Assembly: GCA_964613055.1 (NCBI GenBank)
Contig: CAZTGD010000006.1
Coordinates: 9,078 to 73,077 of the forward strand
Origin: JAXGMQ01 sp964613055
GTDB taxonomy: Bacteria; Caldisericota; Caldisericia; JAAYUI01
Reading direction: 5' to 3'
Length of the DNA stretch: 64,000 nt
The notes under the pieces were generated by a model. The model made no database searches. It was not told the DNA's origin and saw only the letters and a list, made by a program, of their open reading frames with translations. Below, one piece after another: positions 53,673 to 61,506 of the stretch (position 1 is the first letter of the stretch; the number at the start of each line of letters is the position of its first letter). Position numbers and translations under genes: made by a program.

Positions 53673-53813
53673 TTATAACTCTTTTCCCTTGACCATGTAG
53701 ATGAGATTTGTAATATCCCCTATCTTATCATTGTACTTAAGATCTTTTGCTAATGAGAATAATGACTTTAGATCGTTATTTTTATTTCGCATACCTGATA
53801 GTTCAGTTTGCAT
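53673..53813 (-). CDS. small protein, 46 aa
   Basis: A 46-residue ORF with ATG at 53813 behind a strong GGAGGTGAG site. It is rich in Lys, Asn, Asp and Leu and would form amphipathic helices. Below the size of the usual gene-finding cutoff. No family recognised. It lies in the gap between miaA and the divergent surface protein. The rest of that gap (53509-53672 and 53814-53950) holds nothing clear. Confidence 0.5.
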   Translation of the reverse strand: MQTELSGMRNKNNDLKSLFSLAKDLKYNDKIGDITNLIYMVKGKEL

Positions 53814-53968
53814 CTCACCTCCATAAATATGTCATATTGTTTCAACTCCATAACAAATCGTAGTAAATATAACACGAATTTGTTGTTCAGAGTTGAATAC
53901 TGTTTTGATAAAATGTCGATTTAGTGTATTGATGTCAAATGTCAGCACCTTCACAGATAAGTGGTTTG

Positions 53969-53977
53969 TGGTATAAT
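53969..53977 (+). promoter_or_regulatory. extended -10 promoter (TGGTATAAT) of the surface protein gene
   Basis: TGG-TATAAT (53969-53977). A TTCACA at 53951-53956 is a poor -35 with only 15 bp spacing. It lies about 30 bases before the ATG at 54008. Confidence 0.5.
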
Positions 53978-54007
53978 GTTGCTGAATCGGGAAAGATAAG
54001 GTGACAT

Positions 54008-56152
54008 ATGAAAAAAGCCACAAAGATTGTATGCTTGATGATATTGATGATCTCATTAGTTATGACTCCTGTGATAGTTTCTTTTGCCAATACATCAAAT
54101 CATTCCATGTTGATGGTTCTCCAGCCAAATGGAGGGGAGATGTGGGGTTCGGGTGAAACACACATCATTGCATGGGCATCTGGTGGATTAAACCCACAAG
54201 GACGCATATTCATTTATGTGGGAGATGAGGGTAACTGGAGTAAAATTGCCGGACCTATGCCCGTAACACTCAACGCATGGTCATGGAACATAAAAGACCC
54301 TGGATGCACCCACGCCAAGATAAAAGTCGTCTGTTATGTTGAATCAAATTGTCAGATAATGGATATTTCAAACGGGTACATAACCCTCACTGGCACAAAA
54401 CCCACACTACAACCACCAACACTTATTACACCGTTGAACAACACGATTGAAGTCTCAACTAAACCAACGTTCACATGGGAAGCAAACACCATGTCATACT
54501 CATACAGATTACAGATTTCCAGATATGAAACCTTCACAGATATATATATGGACAGATGGATTATTGACGATACCTCATACAAACCCGAATACTCGCTACC
54601 AGACGATTCAAAGCTATACTGGAGAGTTGCGTCATACGACTCTAGTGGCAACCCCAGTTTGTGGTCGTATCCATGGTCATTTTCCACCGGCAGAGCAGAT
54701 AATGCAGACTTCTTTATGGCAAACGGCAAGGTGACCACTGAAAATGGCTACCTGTTGGATGACGTATATATGGATTTCGTCTGTCAACACAACTCAAAAC
54801 ACCAACCTCAACCGGTATTAACTGATTACAGGGGATACTGGACACAGACAGGATTTGAATCAGGATACACATACAAGGTTATACCCAGCAAACCCGGCTA
54901 CACTTTTGACCCACCTCAGATGTTCATCGAACAGTGGAACTCATCGGATATAAACTTCACTGCAAAATCGATACTCTCAGGATCGATAACGGTTGCTTGG
55001 CCCAACGGCATGGAAACCATCAAAGCTGGTGAAGAGAAGAAGATCCTATGGACATCCACCAACCTAAATCCAAAAGCGAAGATCTATATCAGCCTGATCA
55101 AGAGCATCGGACCGAGTGAACTCATTGCAGGACCAATTTCCAGCAACACCCGATCGTTTACATGGATTGTACCCAACTACGAAATACATATGGCAAAGAT
55201 CAGGATTGAATGCAGAGAGGATGACAAGCTAACGGCAATAGATGAGAGTGACTGGTGGTTCAAGATCTCAAAAGAGCCCCAAATCCAACTCAGACCATCC
55301 CTCACATCACCCTTAAATGGTCAGCAGTGGGTGTCAACACATCCAACACTCTACTGGGAACCGATCACCAGTTACGACAACTATCAGGTACAACTCAGCG
55401 ACAACCCATACTTCACCAACCTCATCATCGATCGCTACACAACCAACACCTGGGTCAACATCACCCCCAGTCTGAATTATGGCATGAAGTACTACTGGCG
55501 GGTCAAGGCTTTCAACAATGCAACCAACGACACAACAGAGTGGAGCTACTGGAATCACTTTACCACCGGATACGAGAGAGAAGAGGAAACCTGGCAGGCA
55601 CAAGGTTGGGTGGAGGACGACAACGGCAACCCCGTCTATGGATGCATGATTTCATTCGTGTCATTGTCAGGAAACGCCTCTGTGCCAGCGGTTGCTGTCA
55701 CAAATGATAAGGGGTTCTGGTCACAGACGGGCTTTGTATGCGGAGAGGAGTACAAGGTATATCCCGCCATTCAGGGTGTTTCATTCAGCCCCTCAAGCAT
55801 GGTCATATCTGAGTCCGTATCCTCTAGTATTAACTTCACTGCTTTCGGTCTGGGTTCATCGGCTGACCTGATCGTCCGATCCCCTGAGGCTGGTTCATAC
55901 AAGCGTGGCACAACCCAGTCCATCTCCTGGTCGGTCAACTCCATCCCTGAAGACGCAGTCTTCTATATCAGCCTCATGCACGACGGAAAGGTTACCCAGA
56001 TTGACGGACCACTTCCTTCCTATGACCGTCACAAGGTGTGGACAGTGCCAGACATCATCACAAATGACGCAAGGATAAGGGTGCAGGCATGGCGAAACGC
56101 CCAGATCATAGCAGAGGCAAAGGGACCCACATTCTCAATAACAGGACCATAG
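54008..56152 (+). CDS. modular secreted protein (Kre9-like, fibronectin-like and CarboxypepD-reg-like repeats)
   Basis: A 714-residue exported protein with a cleavable signal peptide (about 1-27). A cassette is repeated: a Kre9/Knh1-like module (PNGGEMWGSGE, about 38-130), a fibronectin-like module (about 135-235, ending WSFSTG) and a carboxypeptidase-regulatory-like module (about 240-320). A second full cassette follows (about 323-615), and a third Kre9-like module ends the protein (about 620-714). No catalytic domain or sorting signal is seen; it is probably a surface or matrix protein. The restriction-modification gene starts only five bases after its stop. Confidence 0.8.
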   Translation: MKKATKIVCLMILMISLVMTPVIVSFANTSNHSMLMVLQPNGGEMWGSGETHIIAWASGGLNPQGRIFIYVGDEGNWSKIAGPMPVTLNAWSWNIKDPGCTHAKIKVVCYVESNCQIMDISNGYITLTGTKPTLQPPTLITPLNNTIEVSTKPTFTWEANTMSYSYRLQISRYETFTDIYMDRWIIDDTSYKPEYSLPDDSKLYWRVASYDSSGNPSLWSYPWSFSTGRADNADFFMANGKVTTENGYLLDDVYMDFVCQHNSKHQPQPVLTDYRGYWTQTGFESGYTYKVIPSKPGYTFDPPQMFIEQWNSSDINFTAKSILSGSITVAWPNGMETIKAGEEKKILWTSTNLNPKAKIYISLIKSIGPSELIAGPISSNTRSFTWIVPNYEIHMAKIRIECREDDKLTAIDESDWWFKISKEPQIQLRPSLTSPLNGQQWVSTHPTLYWEPITSYDNYQVQLSDNPYFTNLIIDRYTTNTWVNITPSLNYGMKYYWRVKAFNNATNDTTEWSYWNHFTTGYEREEETWQAQGWVEDDNGNPVYGCMISFVSLSGNASVPAVAVTNDKGFWSQTGFVCGEEYKVYPAIQGVSFSPSSMVISESVSSSINFTAFGLGSSADLIVRSPEAGSYKRGTTQSISWSVNSIPEDAVFYISLMHDGKVTQIDGPLPSYDRHKVWTVPDIITNDARIRVQAWRNAQIIAEAKGPTFSITGP

Positions 56153-56156
56153 AAAC

Positions 56157-59100
56157 ATGTCTTCAGAGCTGAAGCAAGCATACAGTATCTATATCAAGCA
56201 GATTGAGCTTGACCACCGTAAAGGGAATGACACGGAGATAACCCACCGTGACGCCTTTTCCGCGTATGTCAAAGCTGTGCTAACCGATGGTTACACTGTC
56301 TCTCAGGAAACAAAACAAGAGGATGGCAACAAACCGGACTATGAAATAGAGAGCAAATCAAGAACAGTTGGATTCATCGAAACCAAGAAGATAGACTATC
56401 CCCTTGACAGGCTCGAAGGTGACGATCAACTGCAGAGATACTTTGAAGCGGTTGGCAATGTGATAACCACAAACTACCTGGAGTTTAGATGGTATTCAAA
56501 GATTGAAAACACAGATGATTACGATGGCTCCAAACTGATACCAATCAGATCACTCAAGGTCGCCCACTGGGATGGTAAACGGATTGTAACCGATATAAAA
56601 GACCCACATCTGAAGCTGGCTGATTTCATTAGGGGGTTTACCTATGCAAAGGTGAGAACCGTCCGCAAGCCCGTTGAGCTTGCGCGGAGGATGTCATCGA
56701 CAGCAAAGATGATTCGCGATTCAATGACGGAGGAATTGGCAGGAGAAACCAATGAAATTGATCCGCTTTCATCTCAACTGGAATCTTTCAGGGAAACGAT
56801 TATTGCTGACCTGTCTCCACAGTTGTTTGCGGACATGTACGCTGAAACCATAAGCTATGGTCTCTTTTCGGCAAAGAACGCCGTTGGCTCAAAAGAGATA
56901 ACCTGGCAGGGAGCATCCCATTCCATTCCCGCAACCAATCCCTTCCTCAAGAGACTCTTCAACGAACTCGTTCAGCAGTTGCCCCCTGCTGTTACCAGAT
57001 ACACGAATCTGCTTGTAAACCTGATGAACGCCATTGACCTGGAATCGGTTATGAAGGGGTTTGGCAAGGGTAGAGCGAAAGACCCCGTATTTCATTTCTA
57101 CGAGACATTCCTTTCAGAATACAACCCTAGCCAGCGTGAGAGGCGCGGGGTGTACTACACCCCAAAACCAGTCGTGAGGTTCATTGTCCGCTCAGTCGAC
57201 CATATCCTCAGAACCACCTTTGGTTTAAACGGAGGATTGGCAAACGCTGAAGAACAAGACGATGGCGTCAAGAGACTCACCATCCTCGACCCAGCCACAG
57301 GCACTGGCACCTTTCTCCATGAGGTATTAAACCAGATATTTGAAGAGATTGGTGTCGCCCAGGCCGGTGGATTCGACAGGAATGACAAAGGGGTAAACGA
57401 GGATATCATCCCCAGGCTCTATGGTTTTGAGCTGATGATCGCTCCATACACCATAGCCCACCTGAAGCTGGGTATGTTGCTTGCAGAGAATGGCTACCAG
57501 GGCAGTCAGAGGCTGAATGTGTATCTGACCAACGCGCTGGAGGAGGCGCACAGGTTTGATGATGACAGCACAAAAGGGCTCTTTGGATTCACAAAGACAA
57601 TCATGGCGGAGTCAGAAGGCGCATCGAAAGCCAAGAGTGAACTGCCCGTGATGGTGGTGCTTGGCAATCCGCCATACTCCGGTCATTCCGCAAACGATAT
57701 CGAGTGGATGGATGAGCTGATGAGAGGCAAGTGCTACACTGGCAACCCCAAAGAAAAGCTGTCACAAAGACCTCATGAAAAAACGCACAACTACTTTGAG
57801 GTGGACGGCAAGGGTCTTGGTGAGAGGAATCCCAAGTGGCTCAACGATGACTATGTCAAGTTCATCCGCTGGGGTCAGTGGCGCATAGAGCAGACGGGCG
57901 CTGGTGTGCTGGCGTTCATAACAAACCACGGCTATCTTGACAACCCAACCTTCCGAGGCATGAGGCAGTCACTGCTTGAAGCGTTTGACGAGATTTACAT
58001 CACCGACCTGCACGGCAACGCCAAGAAGAAGGAGGTCACACCAAGTGGTGGCAAGGATGAGAACGTGTTTGACATCCAGCAGGGCGTTGCCATAGGAATA
58101 TTTGTGAAGCACCCCAAACCCCCCTGCCCTGCACAGGATAATAACCCCCTTTTCAAGGGGGTCGAATACGACAAAGTCGGATTCGGGGGGTTTAACAAAC
58201 ACTCAAAATACCTAAACAAATCCTTCACCAACGAGAGGATAAAGCAATACAACCTCATATCCAACGGCACACACCTGCCATACGCAGATGATCTAAAAGA
58301 CAAAGCCAGAGAACTGAGAAAGAGCCAAACACCAGCAGAGAAGAAACTGTGGTATGAATACCTAAGCAGACTCGACCTTCGCTTCAAGCGTCAGCACCCG
58401 ATAGACAACTACATAGTAGACTTTTACTGCACGAAACTCGGTTTGGTGATTGAGATTGATGGTTCATTGCACAACGAAGACCTACAGCATGATAAAGACA
58501 AAAAGCGTACTGCGATACTGGAGAAATATGGTCTGACCGTGATTCGTTTTTCCAACGATCAGGTTTTAAAGGAGTTTAAGGGTGTCTGTCAGGTTGTAGA
58601 TTCGTATATAAGCAAAGATAAACCCCCCTACCCTGCTGTGCAGGGCATCCCCCCTCGAAGAGGGGGGTGTAAGTATGCTACGGTGTATCATCATGACCTG
58701 TGGGGGGTGCGTGAGATACGGGTCAATTCAAAAAAAGAGAACGATAAAACAGAGCTGGTGGGTGGCAAGTATCACTGGCTGGATACACACAGTGTGGGTG
58801 AAGGTGTCGACTGGAAGGTGCTGAACCCGCAACAACCCTTCTATCTGTTCAGCCCCTTTGACAACGAGCTTGCCCATGAGTATGAGTGTGGCGTGAAGAT
58901 TACCGATCTGTTTCCCACCAACTCGGTTGGGATAGTGACAGCAAGGGATAAGTTCGTTATTGATTTCGAAAGAAACAATCTGGTTCAGAGATTAAATGAG
59001 TTCTGCTCAAAAGAGATATCCGATGATACAGCAAAAAGGAATTTTCTATCGAATCGAGACAAACTAGATGTTTCTAAAGCCCGAAACGAGGTTAGAAAAG

Positions 59101-59795
59101 TAAATATTGAAAATTATGTTGATGACATCTTATACCGACCTTTTGACACGAGACCAATCATTTATTTGCCAGCTTTGATTGAGAGAAGCAGGGATGATGT
59201 CATGAAACACATGCTGGCGGGGGATAATGTTGGTTTGATAACCACAAGACAAGTTGCTGTAAGTATTTTCAATCATTCACTTATCACCAATAGCATTATT
59301 GACAATCGTCTAACAAGAAGCAATAAAGGCATCTGTTACCTTTTCCCGCTGTACTTGTATCCACACGGCGACTCACTGGATGTTAAGTCAACCTCCTGGC
59401 GGGAGGGTGAAAACGGACGCATACCAAACCTGAACAGGAAGCTGATTGAGGGCATCGCTAAACGTTTGGGTGTGATTTTTATTTCGGAGGGCAAGGGCAA
59501 CATCATTCAAACCCCCCTGCCCTGCACAGCAGGGCGTCCCCCCTCGAAGAGGGGGGGCAAAGGACCCCCTTTTGAAGGGGGTCGAATCCGCTTCTGGCGG
59601 ATTCGGGGGGTTGACAATCGGTCCAGAGGACATCCTCAGCTACATCTACGTCATCCTCCACAGCCCAACCTACCGCACCCGTTACGCACCATTCCTGAAG
59701 ATGGACTTCCCCCGTGTGCCCTTCACCTCCAACCTGGAGCTGTTTGCCAAACTCTCAGCCATCGGCTCAAGACTTATCAGCCTGCATCTGCTTGA
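56157..59795 (+). CDS. type IIG-like restriction-modification enzyme carrying a DUF559 insertion; 3' end frameshifted
   Basis: A 1212-residue ORF. The N terminus (about 20-110) looks like a PD-(D/E)XK nuclease (DYEIE, then GFIETKK). A helical region leads to an N6-adenine methyltransferase core with motif I DPATGTGTF (about residues 378-386) and motif IV NPPY (about 504). Such enzymes cut and methylate DNA in one polypeptide. Residues 654-838 are foreign: palindromic repeats and a DUF559 nuclease domain, inserted between FVKH and YATVYHHDLWG, which would otherwise be contiguous. After residue 1118 a third repeat begins; a G7 tract (59551-59557) sends translation out of frame, and the last ~80 residues are nonsense. 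The true C terminus lies in the next ORF. The four-base gap to the gene upstream suggests co-transcription. Confidence 0.85.
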   Translation: MSSELKQAYSIYIKQIELDHRKGNDTEITHRDAFSAYVKAVLTDGYTVSQETKQEDGNKPDYEIESKSRTVGFIETKKIDYPLDRLEGDDQLQRYFEAVGNVITTNYLEFRWYSKIENTDDYDGSKLIPIRSLKVAHWDGKRIVTDIKDPHLKLADFIRGFTYAKVRTVRKPVELARRMSSTAKMIRDSMTEELAGETNEIDPLSSQLESFRETIIADLSPQLFADMYAETISYGLFSAKNAVGSKEITWQGASHSIPATNPFLKRLFNELVQQLPPAVTRYTNLLVNLMNAIDLESVMKGFGKGRAKDPVFHFYETFLSEYNPSQRERRGVYYTPKPVVRFIVRSVDHILRTTFGLNGGLANAEEQDDGVKRLTILDPATGTGTFLHEVLNQIFEEIGVAQAGGFDRNDKGVNEDIIPRLYGFELMIAPYTIAHLKLGMLLAENGYQGSQRLNVYLTNALEEAHRFDDDSTKGLFGFTKTIMAESEGASKAKSELPVMVVLGNPPYSGHSANDIEWMDELMRGKCYTGNPKEKLSQRPHEKTHNYFEVDGKGLGERNPKWLNDDYVKFIRWGQWRIEQTGAGVLAFITNHGYLDNPTFRGMRQSLLEAFDEIYITDLHGNAKKKEVTPSGGKDENVFDIQQGVAIGIFVKHPKPPCPAQDNNPLFKGVEYDKVGFGGFNKHSKYLNKSFTNERIKQYNLISNGTHLPYADDLKDKARELRKSQTPAEKKLWYEYLSRLDLRFKRQHPIDNYIVDFYCTKLGLVIEIDGSLHNEDLQHDKDKKRTAILEKYGLTVIRFSNDQVLKEFKGVCQVVDSYISKDKPPYPAVQGIPPRRGGCKYATVYHHDLWGVREIRVNSKKENDKTELVGGKYHWLDTHSVGEGVDWKVLNPQQPFYLFSPFDNELAHEYECGVKITDLFPTNSVGIVTARDKFVIDFERNNLVQRLNEFCSKEISDDTAKRNFLSNRDKLDVSKARNEVRKVNIENYVDDILYRPFDTRPIIYLPALIERSRDDVMKHMLAGDNVGLITTRQVAVSIFNHSLITNSIIDNRLTRSNKGICYLFPLYLYPHGDSLDVKSTSWREGENGRIPNLNRKLIEGIAKRLGVIFISEGKGNIIQTPLPCTAGRPPSKRGGKGPPFEGGRIRFWRIRGVDNRSRGHPQLHLRHPPQPNLPHPLRTIPEDGLPPCALHLQPGAVCQTLSHRLKTYQPASA
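58116..58193 (+). repeat. GC-rich palindromic repeat, copy 1 (lacks hairpin 2)
   Basis: Outer arms AAACCCCCC (58116-58124) and GGGGGGTTT (58185-58193). Inside are a small hairpin around CCTGCACAGG, hairpin ACCCCCTT/AAGGGGGT and an imperfect hairpin CGAATACGAC/GTCGGATTCG. Length 78 bp, 26 codons, so it is translated in frame. Confidence 0.8.
58620..58669 (+). repeat. GC-rich palindromic repeat, copy 2 (first half only)
   Basis: Starts with AAACCCCCCTACCCTGC, then hairpins CCCTGC/GCAGGG and CCCCCCTC/GAGGGGGG. It matches the first 48 bases of copy 3 at 43 positions. The second half (hairpins 3 and 4 and the closing arm) is missing. Confidence 0.8.
59509..59612 (+). repeat. GC-rich palindromic repeat, copy 3 (complete, cloverleaf-like, with a G7 tract)
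   Basis: Outer arms AACCCCCC (59510-59517) and GGGGGGTT (59605-59612) enclose four hairpins: GCCCTGC/GCAGGGC; CCCCCCTC/GAGGGGGG; GACCCCCTT/AAGGGGGTC; CGAATCCGC/GCGGATTCG. The G tract at 59551-59557 has seven G against six C, one more than copy 2. With six, the length is a multiple of three and the host frame is kept. Confidence 0.85.
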
Positions 59796-60120
59796 GGACG
59801 ACGTGCTGAAATCCGACAGATCGGTCAGCTTCACAGGAGACGGCGACCACGTGGTGGGCAGAATCAGACATGAAAACAACCGCGTCTACATCAACAAAGA
59901 CGAATACTTTGAGGGTGTGCCGGCGGACGTCTACAGATTCATGGTCGGCGGGTACCAGGTCGCAAACAAATGGCTGAAGGACAGAAAGAAAAGGGAGCTT
60001 GTAAGGGAGGAGAGGACTCGATACTGCAGGATAATCACCTCGCTTAAAATGACCTTAAAGGCGATGGATGATATCGATGAGATTATTGATTCCGCAGGCG
60101 GATTCCCTCTTAAAACCTGA
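59572..60120 (+). CDS. C-terminal part of the restriction-modification enzyme, separated by a frameshift
   Basis: A 182-residue ORF whose ATG lies inside repeat copy 3. After the repeat-encoded part (GFGGL), it reads PEDILSYIYVILHSPTYRTRYAPFLKMDFPRVPF and continues to a helical end, the normal C terminus of this enzyme family. It is in frame +1 relative to the main ORF. Removing one G from 59551-59557 joins both into one protein of about 1320 residues. The ATG has no proper ribosome binding site, so independent translation is unlikely. Confidence 0.75.
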   Translation: MKGVESASGGFGGLTIGPEDILSYIYVILHSPTYRTRYAPFLKMDFPRVPFTSNLELFAKLSAIGSRLISLHLLEDDVLKSDRSVSFTGDGDHVVGRIRHENNRVYINKDEYFEGVPADVYRFMVGGYQVANKWLKDRKKRELVREERTRYCRIITSLKMTLKAMDDIDEIIDSAGGFPLKT

Positions 60121-60143
60121 CTGGGCAGAAAAACACCAAACTG

Positions 60144-60175
60144 AAAGGGGACGACCTTAGCCGGTCGCCCCTTTT
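60144..60175 (+). terminator. intrinsic terminator of the restriction-modification gene
   Basis: Stem AAAGGGG(A)CGACC / GGTCGCCCCTTT with one bulged A, followed by a short T tract. Placed 24 bases after the C-terminal ORF, which supports that ORF as the true gene end. Confidence 0.8.
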
Positions 60176-60213
60176 CGATAAAAATGCACTAGAGATATGC
60201 TAAGTTAAGTGGA

Positions 60214-60930
60214 TTACGGGTTGATGCAGGTTCCGCTTCCGTCTCCAGGTCCTCTGCTACCTTTACTTCCACCTTTGCCACCACTGCCATCCTTTGGCGG
60301 TTCAGGTCTGTCGTTTCCACGCTTGCCACCTGATCCACCACCTTGTCCACCACCAGCAGGTGTATCATTGATGGAGCCTTCGTCTGCAATGTAGGTGCCG
60401 TTATCCTGCGCTTGGGCGGTCGGGAATCTCGCCACATCTCCGACCTCAAGGTCTGTGATACCGATTGTCTGACCATCCTCTGTCAGTTTAACATCCGTTG
60501 TAAGGACAACGGTCATATCGCCACCACTGCGGTTGAAGAGCTTGACAGTGCGAGAGGCTACATCGATTTCAGTTATCCTTCCACCGATTCGCAGACAAGA
60601 ACCATCTGATGGACAGTTTGTGCTGTCAATAACAAGCTCCACTCCAGTCAGTTCACCATCTGCGTCTTCATCAACAGTACCTGAGATTCTGGAAGGTATG
60701 ACTATGTCTGAAATCGAGCCTTCTGCTCCACCGATTGTAAGCTGGGTGTCATCATCCACCTGAATGGTGAATTCCCCACGCTGACCATTCCAGGCAACGA
60801 TCTCGCCTGCACTGACGTCAACACTTTCCACCCGTCCCCATATATCAAGCTGTGCCGCTGAGACAATGCCTGCTGTGAGGGCTAGTGTGCCTATGAGAGC
60901 GATTGCTACCACCATTTTCATGTTCTTCAT
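60214..60930 (-). CDS. exported DUF5666-like protein with Gly-rich tail
   Basis: About 238 residues. ATG 60930 is chosen (AAGGAGG upstream); the frame up to 60972 would add 14 unlikely residues. Signal peptide (about 1-25, ending IVSAAQ). Two or three small beta modules of DUF5666 type follow (IWGRVESVDVSAGEIVA, RIGGRITEIDVASRTVKLF), with SNDT-rich links. The last 45 residues are Gly, Lys, Ser and Pro. The role is unknown. A perfect inverted repeat TACTAT-N5-ATAGTA at 60960-60976 lies before the ribosome binding site. Confidence 0.75.
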   Translation of the reverse strand: MKNMKMVVAIALIGTLALTAGIVSAAQLDIWGRVESVDVSAGEIVAWNGQRGEFTIQVDDDTQLTIGGAEGSISDIVIPSRISGTVDEDADGELTGVELVIDSTNCPSDGSCLRIGGRITEIDVASRTVKLFNRSGGDMTVVLTTDVKLTEDGQTIGITDLEVGDVARFPTAQAQDNGTYIADEGSINDTPAGGGQGGGSGGKRGNDRPEPPKDGSGGKGGSKGSRGPGDGSGTCINP

Positions 60931-61055
60931 TTCCAAATCCTCCTTTTTAGGATTATGTCTACTATTACGCATAGTAACTAGTATTTGTTATCAGGTGTAT
61001 TTAACAAAACGATTCAGAACTTGACAAAACCCTATTACTCCTGAACAATCATGAT

Positions 61056-61460
61056 ATGAGAAAGTTTGCAATCCTCATCATTTTGATTTGTCTTTGTGTT
61101 ATTTCGGGTTGTGGCAGTGATGGAAACAAAGCGGATGAAGTCTGTCACTATGAAAGTGGCAACATGCCCATCCCAGAGGGGATTGAGATTGAAACCGATT
61201 CGATGGGGAGAAGAAGATGGAAACATGGCGACCATTACCACTACATTGATGGCATTGATCCATTTGAAGGTGACCTCAAACTGGATGAGGCTGAATCAGT
61301 TGTTGCTTATTGCAAACACCACAATATACCCACTCAGTGTGTTACCCGACAGCTCAACATCGATGAAAATCTGCTTGAGTTGGAGGCTGATGAGTTGGCT
61401 CGAATACTGGGTTGCGATGTGTTTGACATAGAACAGACACTGAATATGTGTAAAGAGTAA
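61056..61460 (+). CDS. lipoprotein with His-triad-like metal motif
   Basis: A 134-residue lipoprotein (lipobox VISGC, Cys19). The mature part has HGDHYHYID, which matches the HGDHYHYI zinc-binding repeat of streptococcal histidine triad (Pht) proteins, here as a single copy. A helical C terminus with several cysteines follows (VAYCKHHNI, CVTRQL, GCDVFD). A zinc-binding or zinc-delivery role is plausible but not shown. It is close to a CDF transporter gene. Confidence 0.75.
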   Translation: MRKFAILIILICLCVISGCGSDGNKADEVCHYESGNMPIPEGIEIETDSMGRRRWKHGDHYHYIDGIDPFEGDLKLDEAESVVAYCKHHNIPTQCVTRQLNIDENLLELEADELARILGCDVFDIEQTLNMCKE

Positions 61461-61506
61461 CAAATTGATTCTTGATATTGGGAACACAATTGAATAGCTT
61501 TTAGCT

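Larger units (their letters stand above)
58116..58670 (+). mobile_element. in-frame DUF559 endonuclease element bounded by GC-rich palindromic repeats
   Basis: A 555-bp (185-codon) segment inside the restriction-modification gene. It holds a left repeat (58116-58193), a 36-codon link, a DUF559 domain (residues about 707-820 of the host protein) and a right repeat (58620-58669). The domain has its core residues: KARELRKSQTPAEKKLW, then IVDFYC and VIEIDGSLH, and VIRFSNDQV. DUF559 proteins are Vsr-like PD-(D/E)XK endonucleases. No ATG, GTG or TTG occurs in frame between the left repeat and the nuclease core, so it can be made only as part of the host protein. The repeat starts AAACCCCCCT are 504 bp apart, a multiple of three. 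No splicing domain is present. Confidence 0.75.

Noticed and set aside
53832..54056. 74-aa minus-strand ORF over the surface protein promoter
   Set aside because: It overlaps the extended -10 and start of the surface protein gene, has no ribosome binding site and poor composition.
55255..55707. 150-aa ORF inside the surface protein gene
   Set aside because: A shifted-frame shadow of a gene with clear repeated domains; no ribosome binding site.
58116..59612. Intein in the restriction-modification enzyme
   Set aside because: No splicing-domain motifs (N-terminal Cys/Ser block, terminal His-Asn) surround the DUF559 domain; the boundaries are DNA palindromes.
58116..59612. CRISPR-like repeats
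   Set aside because: Only three copies of differing length, not regularly spaced, and lying within coding sequence.
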